NCBI GenBank assembly: GCA_015039315.1
Contig: WIDE01000033.1
Span: forward strand, 176,827 to 190,323
Source: Clavulina sp. PMI_390
Taxonomy: Eukaryota > Basidiomycota > Agaricomycetes > Cantharellales > Hydnaceae
Direction of reading: 5' to 3'
Length of the DNA: 13,497 nucleotides
The notes beneath the pieces are model-generated. The model ran no database searches. It saw only the letters and a program-made list of their open reading frames with translations, and was not told the origin of the DNA. Shown here one piece after another: positions 1 through 11,142 of the stretch (its first letter is position 1; each line of letters opens with the position of its first letter). A program made the position numbers and the translations under genes.

Positions 1-441
1 AAGAAAAGGATCGTCCAGGGCATGTCCAAGCTAATGAAGACTGATAATGACACCCCCGAGGCACGGAGAACTAGCAATCGCTCTCACTCCTCTTGAACAC
101 GAATTCTGGGTAATTATAGCTAAAATCCATGAAATCGACATACCGCTTCAATGTTTTCTGTGTCTTCAGATCCCCGGTGGGTGAAGATGCAAGGCACACC
201 CTCCCAATCGGGAAATTTATCGGCGAGCTCCGCAGAACCTAACAACCTACAACAAACCACCACTGGTGGCCGACTCACTGCCCTCGACCTCGAATAGTGA
301 CTGCTTCAACTACTTCTCTTGAGATCTCGAAGCACACCACCTTTTGTGCTATCTCTCGGACCTCCTGCTTCTGCTTCGAACATTTACCTTCTGTGTCTAT
401 AAACAACACTCTCGGCAACCTCTCACTTCTACTCTGCCAAG
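1..441. other. 5' flank of CWC25 gene; possible 3' end of an upstream gene
   Basis: Frame 1 on the + strand is open from base 1 and stops with TGA at 94-96. It gives a basic, Ser/Arg-rich 31-residue tail beginning KKRIVQGMSKL and ending NRSHSS. This could be the last exon of an upstream gene, but it is too short to recognise and could be chance. From 97 to 441 there is no convincing gene. A TATAAAC string lies at 398-404, only about 40 bases before the CWC25 start codon, so it could be a TATA box only if the leader is very short. Confidence 0.25.
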
Positions 442-1918
442 ATGGGTGGTGGCGATCTTAACATGAAGAAGTCCTGGCACCCCCTCCTGATCAAGAATCA
501 GGAGCGGGTGTGGCTAGAGGAACGCAAAGCCGTATGTCCCTTGGCTCCCCTAGGTCTCCAATTCCCCACTAACCTCATCCTCCATGACCTCCCCCTTGCT
601 ACTCGTAGATTGCTGAGAAGAAGAAGCTCGACCAGCTCCGCAAGGAGAAAGAGGAAGAGCGCCAAATGCAAGAACTTCAGCGACTGCAAGAGGAGCAAAC
701 AGGGAAAAAACGATCCGAGAAGATGGAGTGGATGTATGCCACTCCAGCTTCTGGCGGAGCGACTAACCCCAATGAGCTCGAGGATTACCTTCTCGGGAAG
801 AAAAGGGTGGACAAAGTCCTCACGGGTGATGATAATGCCAAGGTTCGTCGGTAGCTCCTGGCTATTAGCTACTGGTTCACTAACCCATCCTCTCTTTTCC
901 ACTCTCCCAGTTGGGCGCCTCGCACAAGAACTTCATTGCTATCCAAAATGCCAACAACGTGCGCGACACTGCCGCCAAGATTCGTGAAGACCCAATGTTC
1001 TTCATGAAGCAACAAGAGCTGGCGGCGAATCAAGCCCTCCTCTCTAACCCACTTGCCATCAAGAAACTCAAGGAAAAGGCCGGCTTAGTTGCCCCCAGTG
1101 ACAAAAAGAAATCCAAAAAGCATGCATCGAGGCGTGGACGCGAGAGATCGAGTTCTCCTCAACGAAGAGACAGGGATGGAAGGGACCGCGACTATGATCG
1201 TGATCGCGACTCCTATCGTCGCCATTCTCCTCGTTCTCGCTCTCCACCTCCACGTCGTCGCAGTCGCAGTCGCTCACCAACGTACAACGACCGTGACCGT
1301 AGGAGATCTCGCTCACCCCCGCCTCGTCGAGATGATCGTTACTCATCCCGAAGAGGCGATGATTCTCGACGACGGCGGAGCGCAACGCCCCCTCCCGCTT
1401 CTTCTCGCGACCATGATCGTGCACCTCGCTCCGGGATTGATGAGGATCGCCGACGAGGTCGCGATGCTGACGATGACAATCGACCCCGTCGAGATTCTGA
1501 TGATGATCGACGAGGCTATGACCGTAGCCGGCGGCCCTCTCCTCCACCACCCCGTCGCGAGCCTCGTTCCGAATCCTCGTCACATTCAAACTCATACTCA
1601 TCCCGCTCTGCTCCTCCCCCTCCGAAACCTCAAACTTCAGGGAACGACGCGGAGGCCCGTGCTGCACGATTGGCTGCAATGTCGTCGAACGCCACGGAGC
1701 TTGAAGCATCTCGCTCTACGCGTCTAGCCGCACTTGCTGCGGCAGAGAAAGCCGAGCTTGAAGTGGAAGAGACGCAGCGGAAAGCGGCATTCAGCAAAGG
1801 TGGGAGTGGCCAAGGTGCTTTCATGCGAGAACAGAACAAGATGGTGTATGGTGGCAATATTGGGCTGGAAGAGCGTTTGAGGAGAGGTCGTGGCGGACTT
1901 GTAAGGGAAGTGGAGTGA
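442..1918 (+). CDS. CWC25: Pre-mRNA-splicing factor CWC25 homolog
   Basis: CWC25 is a step-one splicing factor that joins the activated spliceosome for branching; it acts in the nucleus. Exons are 442-531, 609-842 and 911-1918, with introns of 77 and 68 nt (GTATGT..TAG and GTTCGT..CAG), giving 443 aa. The N-terminus [14 protein letters not shown] with NQERVWLEE (residues 1-30) is the Cir_N-type signature of the family. It continues with [16 protein letters not shown], then EWMYATP and [11 protein letters not shown], then the conserved LGASHKNF at 109-116. Residues about 173-345 form an RS/RD-rich domain with RSRSP-type repeats. The end (353-443) is the conserved tail with [12 protein letters not shown] and [13 protein letters not shown]. 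Length and architecture are complete. The start has an acceptable context (caagATGG). The gene is convergent with the neighbouring xylanase. Identification is firm; exact regulation is not visible. Confidence 0.93.
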
Positions 1919-2256
1919 TTTCCATGTTATTCTCATGACCACATCATTCGGTCGCGGAGTTTGTGGATTGAACGGACTCAGGCTTGAACTCTGTGTCTCA
2001 ATGTCCCGATATTCCATGTGTGGCTTTGTACTACCTATCTCCTCCCGATAATCCTCATCCATACCAACACAATGCTTTATGTGCAAACTCTCCTGGTGGC
2101 CGTGAACAGCTTATAGTAGAGCCACTCAGGGTGGAATAATCATCGTGTGATAGCTTGTCACTTCACTCCAGGGGACGAACGTGATTGATTGGTGACGAAG
2201 CTACATCGGTTTTTGTAAAAATGGGCGACGAAAGGCAAAAGGAATGGCATTGGTGC
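1919..2256. other. Convergent intergenic region (3' flanks of CWC25 and xylanase 1)
   Basis: The 338 bases lie between the two stop codons of convergent genes and hold no supportable gene. The right part, about 2183-2256, resembles the 3' flank of the second xylanase (both carry gattgatt followed by gacgac/gacgaa-type sequence). It is therefore probably xylanase 3' UTR that was duplicated with the gene. No AATAAA signal was seen. Confidence 0.6.
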
Positions 2257-3366
<1,110 letters not shown>

Positions 3367-3439
3367 TCTGAAGCTGAAGTACGAGTTTCGAGTTGCTGAG
3401 AGGTGAAAGCCTGGGGAGCTTATGGCCCGGTCAAGACCC

Positions 3440-3452
3440 TGCTCCTCTTATA
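3440..3452 (-). promoter_or_regulatory. TATA box of xylanase copy 1 (shared TATAAGAGGAGCA block)
   Basis: On the minus strand this reads TATAAGAGGAGCA, starting about 85 bases upstream of the ATG. The identical 13-mer stands about 80 bases upstream of the ATG of copy 2. Position and conservation fit a core promoter TATA element with a leader of about 45-55 nt. Confidence 0.7.
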
Positions 3453-3490
3453 CACCACAGCCAGCAGATTTTTGATCGAACGCCCCGAAA

Positions 3491-3509
3491 GTCAACCGGG
3501 GCTATTCCG
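3491..3509. promoter_or_regulatory. Candidate xylanase activator element, copy 1 (diverged GGCTA motif)
   Basis: The plus strand reads gtcaaccggggctattccg. It matches 16 of 19 bases of the corresponding site upstream of copy 2, at a similar distance above the TATA block. Here the inverted repeat is broken: the right half is GGCTAT rather than GGCTAA and the left half is TCAACC rather than TTAGCC. GGCTAA is the known site type of ascomycete XlnR/Xyr1 xylanase activators; which factor would bind in this organism is unknown. Confidence 0.4.
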
Positions 3510-3573
3510 ACTTGGGGGCTTCGTCCGCCATAGCGACGGAAGGACTTCTTGAAGTGTCAAAGAGTCCGCGTCC

Positions 3574-3640
3574 AATGACGCGCGCGGGGAATGGGTTGGT
3601 CTATCTATAGAATCTCGTGATCTGCCAAGCTCAGAAACGG
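3574..3640. promoter_or_regulatory. Upstream blocks of xylanase 1 conserved with copy 2
   Basis: Two blocks are nearly identical to the copy 2 promoter. One is aatgacgcgcgcggggaatgg at 3574-3594, the other is the ctcgtgat..tgccaagctca region at 3614-3640. Surrounding bases differ much more. This suggests either retained regulatory sites or simply the outer limit of the duplicated unit. The first block contains a GCGGGG string of the CreA/Mig1 (SYGGRG) type. Confidence 0.4.
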
Positions 3641-4827
3641 TTATTGAGCTCCTTCGAGATGCTCATTGTCGCGGTCCGGTTCGGCAAGACTGCCAAATGA
3701 AGTAGTTTGCTCACCTGAGAGGGGGCGATATCCTTAGATCAAGCGGAAGGCGGAGCCTGTTACCGCAAAGTCGCACAGTTCGAGCCAGGTCTATGGTTGC
3801 CGCCAACCCGATATTGGTCCGGATCTGGTCTCCAAAGCCAAAAGAGGGCCTCTGTTAAGGGTGTGGAGAGTCGAGAAAAAGCTCCACTGGGTCATTCGTG
3901 ATACCTACACGCTCCCTTACGGAGCTCGTCCTCGATAATGTCAATCAGAACATCCATGTCAAACGGGTCGACACTCCAGTACTTTTTTCTCGATCTATTC
4001 AACAGCCAAGCAGCTTTAAATCGCCGAAGGAAGCAGGTGGAAGTAATTAGTGCCCAATAATATGCCCATTCCTCACCTACCTCCGCTCTCGTCTAGTACA
4101 ACTCTCAATGAGATGAGGCCTCGTGTTTGGCTGTGTTTTGGACGGCTCCCGGGATTTGCCCCTCGCATGTCGATCCTCACTCTCGATTTAAGCTTCCCCG
4201 CTGTGCCATTCACTCAGTGAGTCCCGCCATTTCTTCTTCTTTTTCTGACCGGTTGCTCTCCACTTTCATATTTACATCGACGACCTTGTCCACGATGTCT
4301 AATTCTCTCGTATCTGAAACAACTTCACTTCATAGCTAATCCAGTCAATTGCGAACTTGAGGTGCCCGGAACCCGGCCCGGAACTATAGTGATTATGGCC
4401 CTCCGCTTTACATCGTAGTCTCTCCGTCCTAAGGGAGCACTAGCTTGATGGATTAACCACGGTTAGTCAACTCTGCTGCCTGAGATAGGGTCGATCTAGG
4501 ATGTCGGCGGGGGGCTCGGGGGACTCTATGACATCACGAGGCATATCTAGGCGCCTCATTTACGTGTTGACTGAGTGTCCCATGAACATGGGAAAAGCAG
4601 CGCTGAGGTCGAAGCTCCTGCCGCTGAGAGCGAGACTCACTGCTACCTAGATCTGTTCTGATTTTCATCCGCCGGCAACGCCCTAAACTCTTTTCTTAGC
4701 AGGTTCAACGATGGACAACAGGATTGATTGACGACGAGAATACATTGGGTTTTGTAGAGATCGACAAGGAAAGGAAAGCATTGGGTTTGGTTTGTCAATC
4801 AGTAATCGAGGGAGGACCAATTGTCCA

Positions 4828-5920
<1,093 letters not shown>

Positions 5921-5987
5921 TTTTGAGAGTGGTTTGATAGTACTGCGGTGTTGAGAGGTTAGAGCCTGGAGAGTTTGGTCCAGTCCT

Positions 5988-6000
5988 TGCTCCTCTTATA
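5988..6000 (-). promoter_or_regulatory. TATA box of xylanase copy 2 (shared TATAAGAGGAGCA block)
   Basis: The minus strand reads TATAAGAGGAGCA, identical to the block upstream of copy 1, with the TATA about 80 bases before the ATG. The leader between it and the ATG also keeps similar words (gagaggt, gcctgg). Confidence 0.7.
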
Positions 6001-6033
6001 CCTATGCGACCTGGCAAATTTCTCTTGAACCAG

Positions 6034-6047
6034 TTAGCCGGGGCTAA
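6034..6047. promoter_or_regulatory. Perfect inverted GGCTAA repeat upstream of xylanase copy 2
   Basis: The plus strand reads TTAGCC GG GGCTAA: two inverted copies of GGCTAA separated by 2 bp, about 115 bases upstream of the ATG and just above the TATA block. GGCTAA is the recognition core of the Zn2Cys6 activators XlnR/Xyr1 that switch on xylanase genes in ascomycetes. A paired arrangement would suit a dimeric activator. Binding by any factor in this organism is inference. Confidence 0.5.
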
Positions 6048-6103
6048 TCCGGGGTATGTAGAGGACAAATGCGGTAATCGCGAGATGCTGGACGCGTACT
6101 ACT

Positions 6104-6168
6104 AATGACGCGCTCGGGGGAATGGCTTGCGTGTGAGGAGTCCTCGTGATTGCCAAGCTCAAAACTGG
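6104..6168. promoter_or_regulatory. Upstream blocks of xylanase 2 conserved with copy 1
   Basis: The aatgacgcgct-cggggg-aatgg block (6104-6125) and the ctcgtgattgccaagctca region (6143-6168) match blocks upstream of copy 1 at similar distances from the ATG. Beyond about 6170 no clear similarity remains, which marks the upstream end of the duplicated unit. Confidence 0.4.
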
Positions 6169-6896
6169 ATTGATTTCAAGTTCCTCGGGAAGACTAAGAA
6201 GTTCTTGGCCATCCGAGGAGAAGCAGGCTATGGGAGTCAAGAAGATACTGATCAATGAAAGAAGTGATTGTAATTACTCCTTGGGGTAATCACGGGGATG
6301 CAATGACGAAGTGAGTGCAACATGCTAGTTGTGAAGGCACAGGAGGTCTTCTGCCTTATGGAGTACGCTGCTCGGTCGCAATAATGGGGCTGAGGATGCT
6401 CCGATCCCGCTACGTTTCCCCGTTACTGAGGACCTGGAGCTGTCGCAAGAAGGAGCAAGAAGCAGGTCACAAAGTTGGGGTACGACCGTCACACACTTGG
6501 TTCTGTAACCTTGTCTATAGCACCCCCAATCGTCACAGGGAGGTCAGCGGTTCTGTGGTGCATCTGAGAATCTATTCCTTTTGCGGTAATCCCCCGGCCA
6601 CATCGACTCGAACTGGCCTCTTTTCTCTTCAACAGCTGTGTATCACTGTCGTAGCCCTCGCTCAAACCGCCCAACACTCTCGCCCCAAAAACCGTACTTT
6701 GATGACAATCATCCGCTACGTCGCGCTTGTGCTCGAAGAGTCGTAGCCGGCGGACCGGCGCATCACGGAATGTCTTAGTCGCCAGGTGCCTGAAATGTTC
6801 GAGACAACTTAGAACACAGAGCTACCTATTCTTTGTGTCTCTCTGTCGCAGAGAAAATGTGGGGTTAGAACCGGGACTCTCGATACCATCGCTCGC

Positions 6897-6903
6897 TATA
6901 AAT
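6897..6903 (+). promoter_or_regulatory. TATA box of the secreted lyase-like gene
   Basis: TATAAAT about 105 bases upstream of the chosen ATG at 7003. It is followed by a pyrimidine-rich stretch (cctccaccttcctcgtctcc) typical of fungal transcription start regions. Confidence 0.5.
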
Positions 6904-7002
6904 CTATCACCTAATATCAATGCGCACGGTCGCCTACAGACCTAACCTCCACCTTCCTCGTCTCCTTTTCGTTCATTTTTGTGCTTGACCACATCCTCAG
7001 CC

Positions 7003-8267
7003 ATGCGCTCCACCATCCTCATGTTAATTATTGCGCTCGCGTCTATGAATGGAAACTCGATCTGCCAAGCCGCCTTTCTCCGAGCTGGTGCCAGCGGATC
7101 AGCCGCCGCAAATCCCCCAGCAACACAGCAATTTGCCAAGAGAACGGACATAGTTCTTGCTGATGGGACTAGCATGCAATACAGTTCGGCCTCGCTTCCT
7201 AACGGGCTCAAGTGGCAGGCAAGCGGGTATGTCTCTTGTTCTGGGCATATCGCGTTCGATGTTCTCATCGTCTTCCAGCTTCCTTCAGCATGGCGGATGT
7301 TCGTCGGGCAAGCAATTCATCACGGACTGTTACGAAATGCGTCTCGTCGCCGACCCAGCTCAGCAACTGGACCCCGGTAGTGCTTCTCCACGCCAGAGGA
7401 TTGAGTTCCTCACCGCTCACCAGGCTGGTTCGTACCTCGGAATAATGGTTGATGATACATGCTAATTGCCCAGCTTCCTCAGATGGATCAAAGTGGCATT
7501 ACGTTTGGAGAAGTTACGTTCCCAACTATGTCAGTGAGTAGCCCTCTCTTAGGAGTTAACTCCTACATCACCCCTTGGGCTAATGCTGCGCCGTTCAGCC
7601 GGTAGTAGTGAGTGAGACATGACTGAACATCGCCTGTCAACACACTCATTACCTTCGGCTTCCTTCAGCCACCTTCTTCCATCTTATGCAAATGTGAGTC
7701 TCACCCTCCGGTCCATTCGAACCGCAATACTAACAGCCTCCCTTAGCTTCAGTACCGCAACTGGAGGATCGATCTTTTTCCTCGACATCATCAAGAACAT
7801 GGTTTACATCAAAGACGTTGTGGCGGGGGTCTATGCTGCTTCGGCTCCACTCTCCTCTTTCGAAAATCGCCCATTGCAACATACGATGAATGTAAAGTGA
7901 TTTATCAAGTTGCACCCTTGACCTACTTTCTCACCTTCGTTCTGCTAGATAACTTATGGCCCTTCAGGAAACATCTGGTATTCGGTTACTGACTCTCAAA
8001 CGAATGCTCCCATTATTAGCTTCTCTAAGACCGGAGGGATAGGCTCTGGCGGCACCTAGTATGTTCATCCGACTGGTCACCATGTGATGGAATTGGACAA
8101 CTTCTGTTTTATAGTCTCAAGTTCGGAGCATATAGGGCTACTTACCAAGGCGAATCTTCGGTCAAGTGAGTGAGACTCAATCAAGCTATCACACGTCACT
8201 ACACTCATATTGATAAATTGACTGTCCTAGGGCTTGGTACGGAGACTTCGTGCAGACACAACTCTGA
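7003..8267 (+). CDS. Secreted beta-jelly-roll protein, polysaccharide-lyase-like
   Basis: Exons: 7003-7226, 7279-7427, 7483-7533, 7599-7607 (9 nt), 7669-7693, 7747-7891, 7949-8058, 8115-8165, 8231-8267. Introns are 52-65 nt, and the protein is 266 aa. Residues 1-23 look like a signal peptide (MRSTILMLIIALASMNGN..). Downstream the frames join into one coherent product: GGCSSGKQFITDCYEMRLVAD, GSKWHYVWRSYVPNYV, then TTFFHLMQIFS (145-155). HTMNITYGPSGN carries an NIT glycosylation sequon, and YLKFGAYRA starts at 238, with AWYGDFVQTQL at the end. The LMQ strand and the Y-x-K-x-G-x-Y strand resemble concanavalin-like polysaccharide lyases (heparin-lyase-I/glucuronan-lyase/alginate-lyase-2 type folds). 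I recall related secreted hypothetical proteins in basidiomycetes. Catalytic residues and substrate cannot be assigned. A non-catalytic lectin-like role is possible. It is convergent with the GTPase gene. Confidence 0.75.
7599..7607 (+). other. 9-nt micro-exon (exon 4) of the lyase-like gene
   Basis: CCGGTAGTA between a TTCAG acceptor and a GTGAGT donor. It joins exon 3 (ending NYV plus one base) to exon 5 (TFFHLMQ) in frame, giving Thr-Gly-Ser plus the first base of the next Thr. The next usable donor, four bases further on, breaks the frame. The exon is frame-neutral if skipped. The call rests on frame logic only. Confidence 0.6.
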
Positions 8268-8495
8268 CCCCACATGGCTCAATTTTTTTCTTTTCTTTCG
8301 TTGATTTCTTTTGTTCGTTTCCCCTCACTACGCTTCTTTCGTTGGTCTGCTGTCCTTCTTCGCTGCTTGCATTGATGTTCGCCTCTCATTATTCTACTCT
8401 ACACCATGATCTGCTTTAGGCATATTACTTTGCTCCCTCATCATAACCCCCTCGTACCAAAGGAAACCTATTTGATTCATCTATTGTGTTGAGGG
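8268..8495. other. Convergent intergenic region
   Basis: The 228 bases between the stop codons of the lyase-like gene and the GTPase gene are T/C-rich on the plus strand (runs such as tttttttcttttctttcg near 8282) and hold no supportable gene. It should contain the 3' UTRs of both. Confidence 0.6.
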
Positions 8496-10893
8496 TTATG
8501 CCTCATCCGAACTGTCATTCCCTGAGGCCTCGTCAGATCCGTCATCATCGAATCCCGAGCCCGACTCAGCGTCATCCATTGCGAGCAGGCCAAAACCGCT
8601 AATGGTTCCACCAAGGTTCAGCCTCTTCTTCACCATATTTTCCCCGTGGTCTTCAGATTCCTCGTCAGACGATGCAGCCTCCTCGCCTGGCCCACTCGAG
8701 TGGCCATCCTCCGAGTCAGAGCCATCGCCATCTGAGTGACCACCGTCGCTAGAGGCGTCATCTTCATCTTCCAAGAGATATCCTTTCGAAGATTGACCGA
8801 GATTATGAGGATCGCCATTATCGATTATCCAGATTCCTTGCGTTTGAGCACGTTGTGGGGTGCTACCAGGCGGCCAGAACGCCCAGCGTACTCGATTCTC
8901 TGCGACAGCCCTGAGAACTGTGGATTTTAGGAATGAACATCATCTCATTCTCGCGCGAACGGTTAAGGGACAGGCTTACTAGCGTTACCAGCTCGGTTTA
9001 CGTCGGGCCTCCCCGCTTTCGCAGTGACCCATCCTTTCCTGAGCGCATAGGCTGTCATGACGTCCATAGCAGTCCACTCCACATCTGCGGCCTCCACTTG
9101 TGGTCTCGTAGTAGCACCTTTGCTGCCATCTTTCTGCACAACCCTCCAAGTTCGTTTATCTTCCACGATAGGATCGGGATGTGTAATGGATGGGTGAGTG
9201 AGCTCAAAGATTTCTTCTAGTGGCATCAGCGAAGCGAGAGTTCGGATGCAAGAGGGCATAGATGGGATCTGGGAGATGGGGAGGATGGAACAGAGAGCTT
9301 GGAGCTCCATGGGGACGTAGTTTGGAAGGACGAGGCCCGGACAATCGACGAGACGAATCTCGGGTGTCCAGAAGAGGGTTTGGAAATGCTTTGTCTTTTG
9401 TTGGGGTATCAAGCTCTAGGTGTTGACGGAGAAGCAGAGTTGGTAAATCAAGAAACGAACCTTTCCTGGGGTGCGAGAAGCCTTCACTCTCGTTTCTCCG
9501 AAGAGAGCATTCAGTAGAGAGGATTTACCGACATTTGGTTGCCCTGAAGAAATCATTCACGAAGAGCTTGACGAAACATACGATTTTTACGGACCTATCA
9601 GGCCGATGGTGAGAGGAGCCGTGACCTCCGCCACAGGCTCCGCACCTGAGCCTGAGCTCTCGCTGCCTTCGTCATCTGCTACCCCAAAATGTTCATCGTT
9701 GATTGGGACAGTTTCCGGTAATGATGCAGGTGTTTGAGCCGGGTTGTCTCTGGCCCGTAGCACTGCGTCCCAATCAACAGCTTTTCTTACACGCGGCTGC
9801 CATCTGGAGAGCTTCTCTGGATGGCCCTTGAGGCGCTCGGGAGGCTCAAGGAGGGCCTCATGGGCCACGCGCAATGCTGATACGAGTGAAGAGAGCAGAT
9901 CCCCTTCAATGAATGGTTCATGTCGACGTCGTGAGCCTGTGAGGCCGACTACGTTAGAGAGCCTGGTAACATTCTACGATTAGCTACCAATATGCGCACC
10001 TTGGCCTTTCCTTTCCTCCTCTCCTGCCTTCTGGCGATAACTTTCCGTCCTAATGACCTGAGAGCCCGGGAATCGAGTCTCCAGCCATGCCTTCCAGGCC
10101 AAAGAGCATTCGTTGCCGACGACACCGCTCTTTGTCAACACAAAAATAATTTGTCTGGCGGGCTTCAGAGAGCAGATATGGTTGTAGAGAGAAGATGGGA
10201 TATGGAGCGGAGGACAACGCGAATCGAGAAGGACAAGAAGAATAGGTGACACCTCTGTGACTCTCCATCTATATTTGGAGGAGTGATCCAATGATTTTTG
10301 TCAGACACTGAAAAAGTGCGAGGGTTGGCCGCTTACAGCTGTCGCCAGACCTCTAAGTTCAACTCAAAGTATGAAGGGGACTTGATTTCTCCTGTAGCAA
10401 TACGGTCCTCTGTGGACTCCAAGTCGATACCTCTCCATTCCGCGATCTTGGTCTTGGCTCCTTTTAGCCAAACCTCGAATTGGCGTTCTTCGTTGACCTC
10501 AACTTCTTTCTTAGACATATCGAACCTCCACTTAGGCCGTCTGGGGCAACCCAGGTCGGAGGCGGGGTTCATGAGCTCTGGGGGTGGGTATACTACTTCC
10601 TGAGGCAGCGGTCGAGGGAGTGCTCTCGAAGCAGCGATACGTTTCGATAGATCGAGGAAGGAGGGGGAAGGCTTCATGAACGCAGATTGGAGTTTTCGCG
10701 CGGCCTGGACTTTGTCGACCTCGTTGGAGTCTCTCGGCAGATTATTCCTGACATTCGCATGACCAGGGCGCTTTTTGTTAGGGCGCCGTGCTGTAGAAGG
10801 GTCAGGAGGAGGCAAGTCTCCTCGTTTGATTGCTCGCTTTTCCTGAAGCTGCGCTTTTCTCTGCTTTGCTGAGACAGGCTTCCTGCGAGGCAT
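8496..10893 (-). CDS. GNL1: Circularly permuted GTPase, GNL1/HSR1 family
   Basis: Exons in transcript order: 10893-10337, 10268-10000, 9936-9595, 9543-9461, 9394-8980, 8917-8496. Introns are 51-68 nt, giving 695 aa. The basic N-terminus (MPRRKPVSAKQRKAQLQEKR) matches GNL1 rather than LSG1 or NOG2. GTPase motifs come in the permuted order: G4-equivalent TKSG (231-234, after DSRCPPLH at 201-208), P-loop GQPNVGKSS (390-398), TPGKT (414-418) and G3 DCPGL (434-438). LLHxRHP-like ELTHPSITHP follows, then the C-terminal RKGWVTAKAGRPDVNRAGNA helix region, and WAFWPPG. Residues about 605-695 are a highly acidic Asp/Glu/Ser tail. YlqF-type permuted GTPases commonly act in ribosome biogenesis, and GNL1 proteins are linked to growth; the exact role here is inferred. 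The unusual point is G4: family members normally have N/TKxD, but here Asp is replaced by Gly. The gene is divergent from the PTM1 gene. Confidence 0.9.
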
Positions 10894-11142
10894 TAGGATT
10901 TCTGGCTAGTTTTCAGTGGTCAGAGGGTAGATCGGAGGATGGAGGGTAGGTTGGATCGGTGGAAGAGAGAGTGACGGGGAGTAATTTAGTTTGGCGTGAC
11001 GGATGTTCGTCAGTGACACATAGCGTCACACCCAACCTTGCCCACCGCGCTGCCTGGCTCCGAACCCAGCTTTGGATAGCCTTATTTCCACTATAATATC
11101 TCGGAAAGGCTCTGAGCTACAACGCGTGGCTCCTGGCCCACC
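10894..11142. promoter_or_regulatory. Bidirectional promoter between GNL1 and PTM1 genes
   Basis: Only 249 bases separate the two divergent start codons. The region contains TGACG half-sites in both orientations (tgacg from 10998; cgtca 11024-11028) and an additional cagtgaca between them, resembling ATF/CREB-type bZIP half-sites. An AT-rich string (actataatatctc, about 11090-11102) lies near the PTM1 side. Function of these words is not shown. Confidence 0.45.

Larger units (their letters stand above)
3367..4827. other. 1.46-kb spacer between the tandem xylanases
   Basis: The left part, to about 3645, is the promoter of copy 1. The right part, about 4722-4827, is 3'-flank homology of copy 2. 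The core, about 3650-4720, has no gene that can be supported. It contains a 66-codon stop-free minus-strand stretch at 3895-4092 without a start near its beginning, and a small direct repeat cccggaac at 4365-4372 and 4377-4384. A 70-codon ATG-initiated + strand reading frame at 4127-4339 has no recognisable motif. Confidence 0.6.
5921..7002. other. Divergent intergenic region between xylanase 2 and the lyase-like gene
   Basis: About 5921-6170 is the xylanase copy 2 promoter. The right end (about 6890-7002) is the promoter and leader of the rightward gene. The middle, about 6170-6890, holds nothing supportable. A 143-codon + strand reading frame at 6315-6746 lacks recognisable motifs and a credible gene context. 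Confidence 0.6.

Noticed and set aside
1..96. C-terminal coding fragment of an upstream gene as a named CDS
   Set aside because: Only 31 codons are visible and nothing is recognisable, so it is only mentioned as a possibility.
442..987. Unspliced 181-codon frame starting at the CWC25 ATG
   Set aside because: It reads through intron 1 into a wrong frame. Splicing at 532-608 gives the known family sequence instead.
1068..1727. Long overlapping reading frames on both strands (about 212 codons each)
   Set aside because: They lie inside the RS/RD repeat region of CWC25. Its biased, repetitive codons keep other frames open, and the products are low-complexity without family motifs.
4365..4384. 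Short direct repeat cccggaac twice
   Set aside because: Only 8 bases at 12-base spacing; too short to mean anything without further copies.
6315..6746. 143-codon + strand reading frame
   Set aside because: No recognisable motif, signal or splice pattern. It lies in a promoter-containing spacer, and the composition looks random.
6861..6885. Possible tRNA B-box (ggttagaaccggga)
   Set aside because: It does not match GGTTCGANTCC, and no A-box or cloverleaf could be built around it.
8979..8990. Alternative donor GTAACG (8988) for GNL1 intron 5
   Set aside because: It is in frame as well, but the GTAAGC donor at 8979 is stronger and gives the family-like RAGNAILRAV sequence.
8963..9412. 149-codon minus-strand frame as a separate gene
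   Set aside because: It is largely exon 5 of the GNL1-type GTPase with intron sequence attached at both ends.
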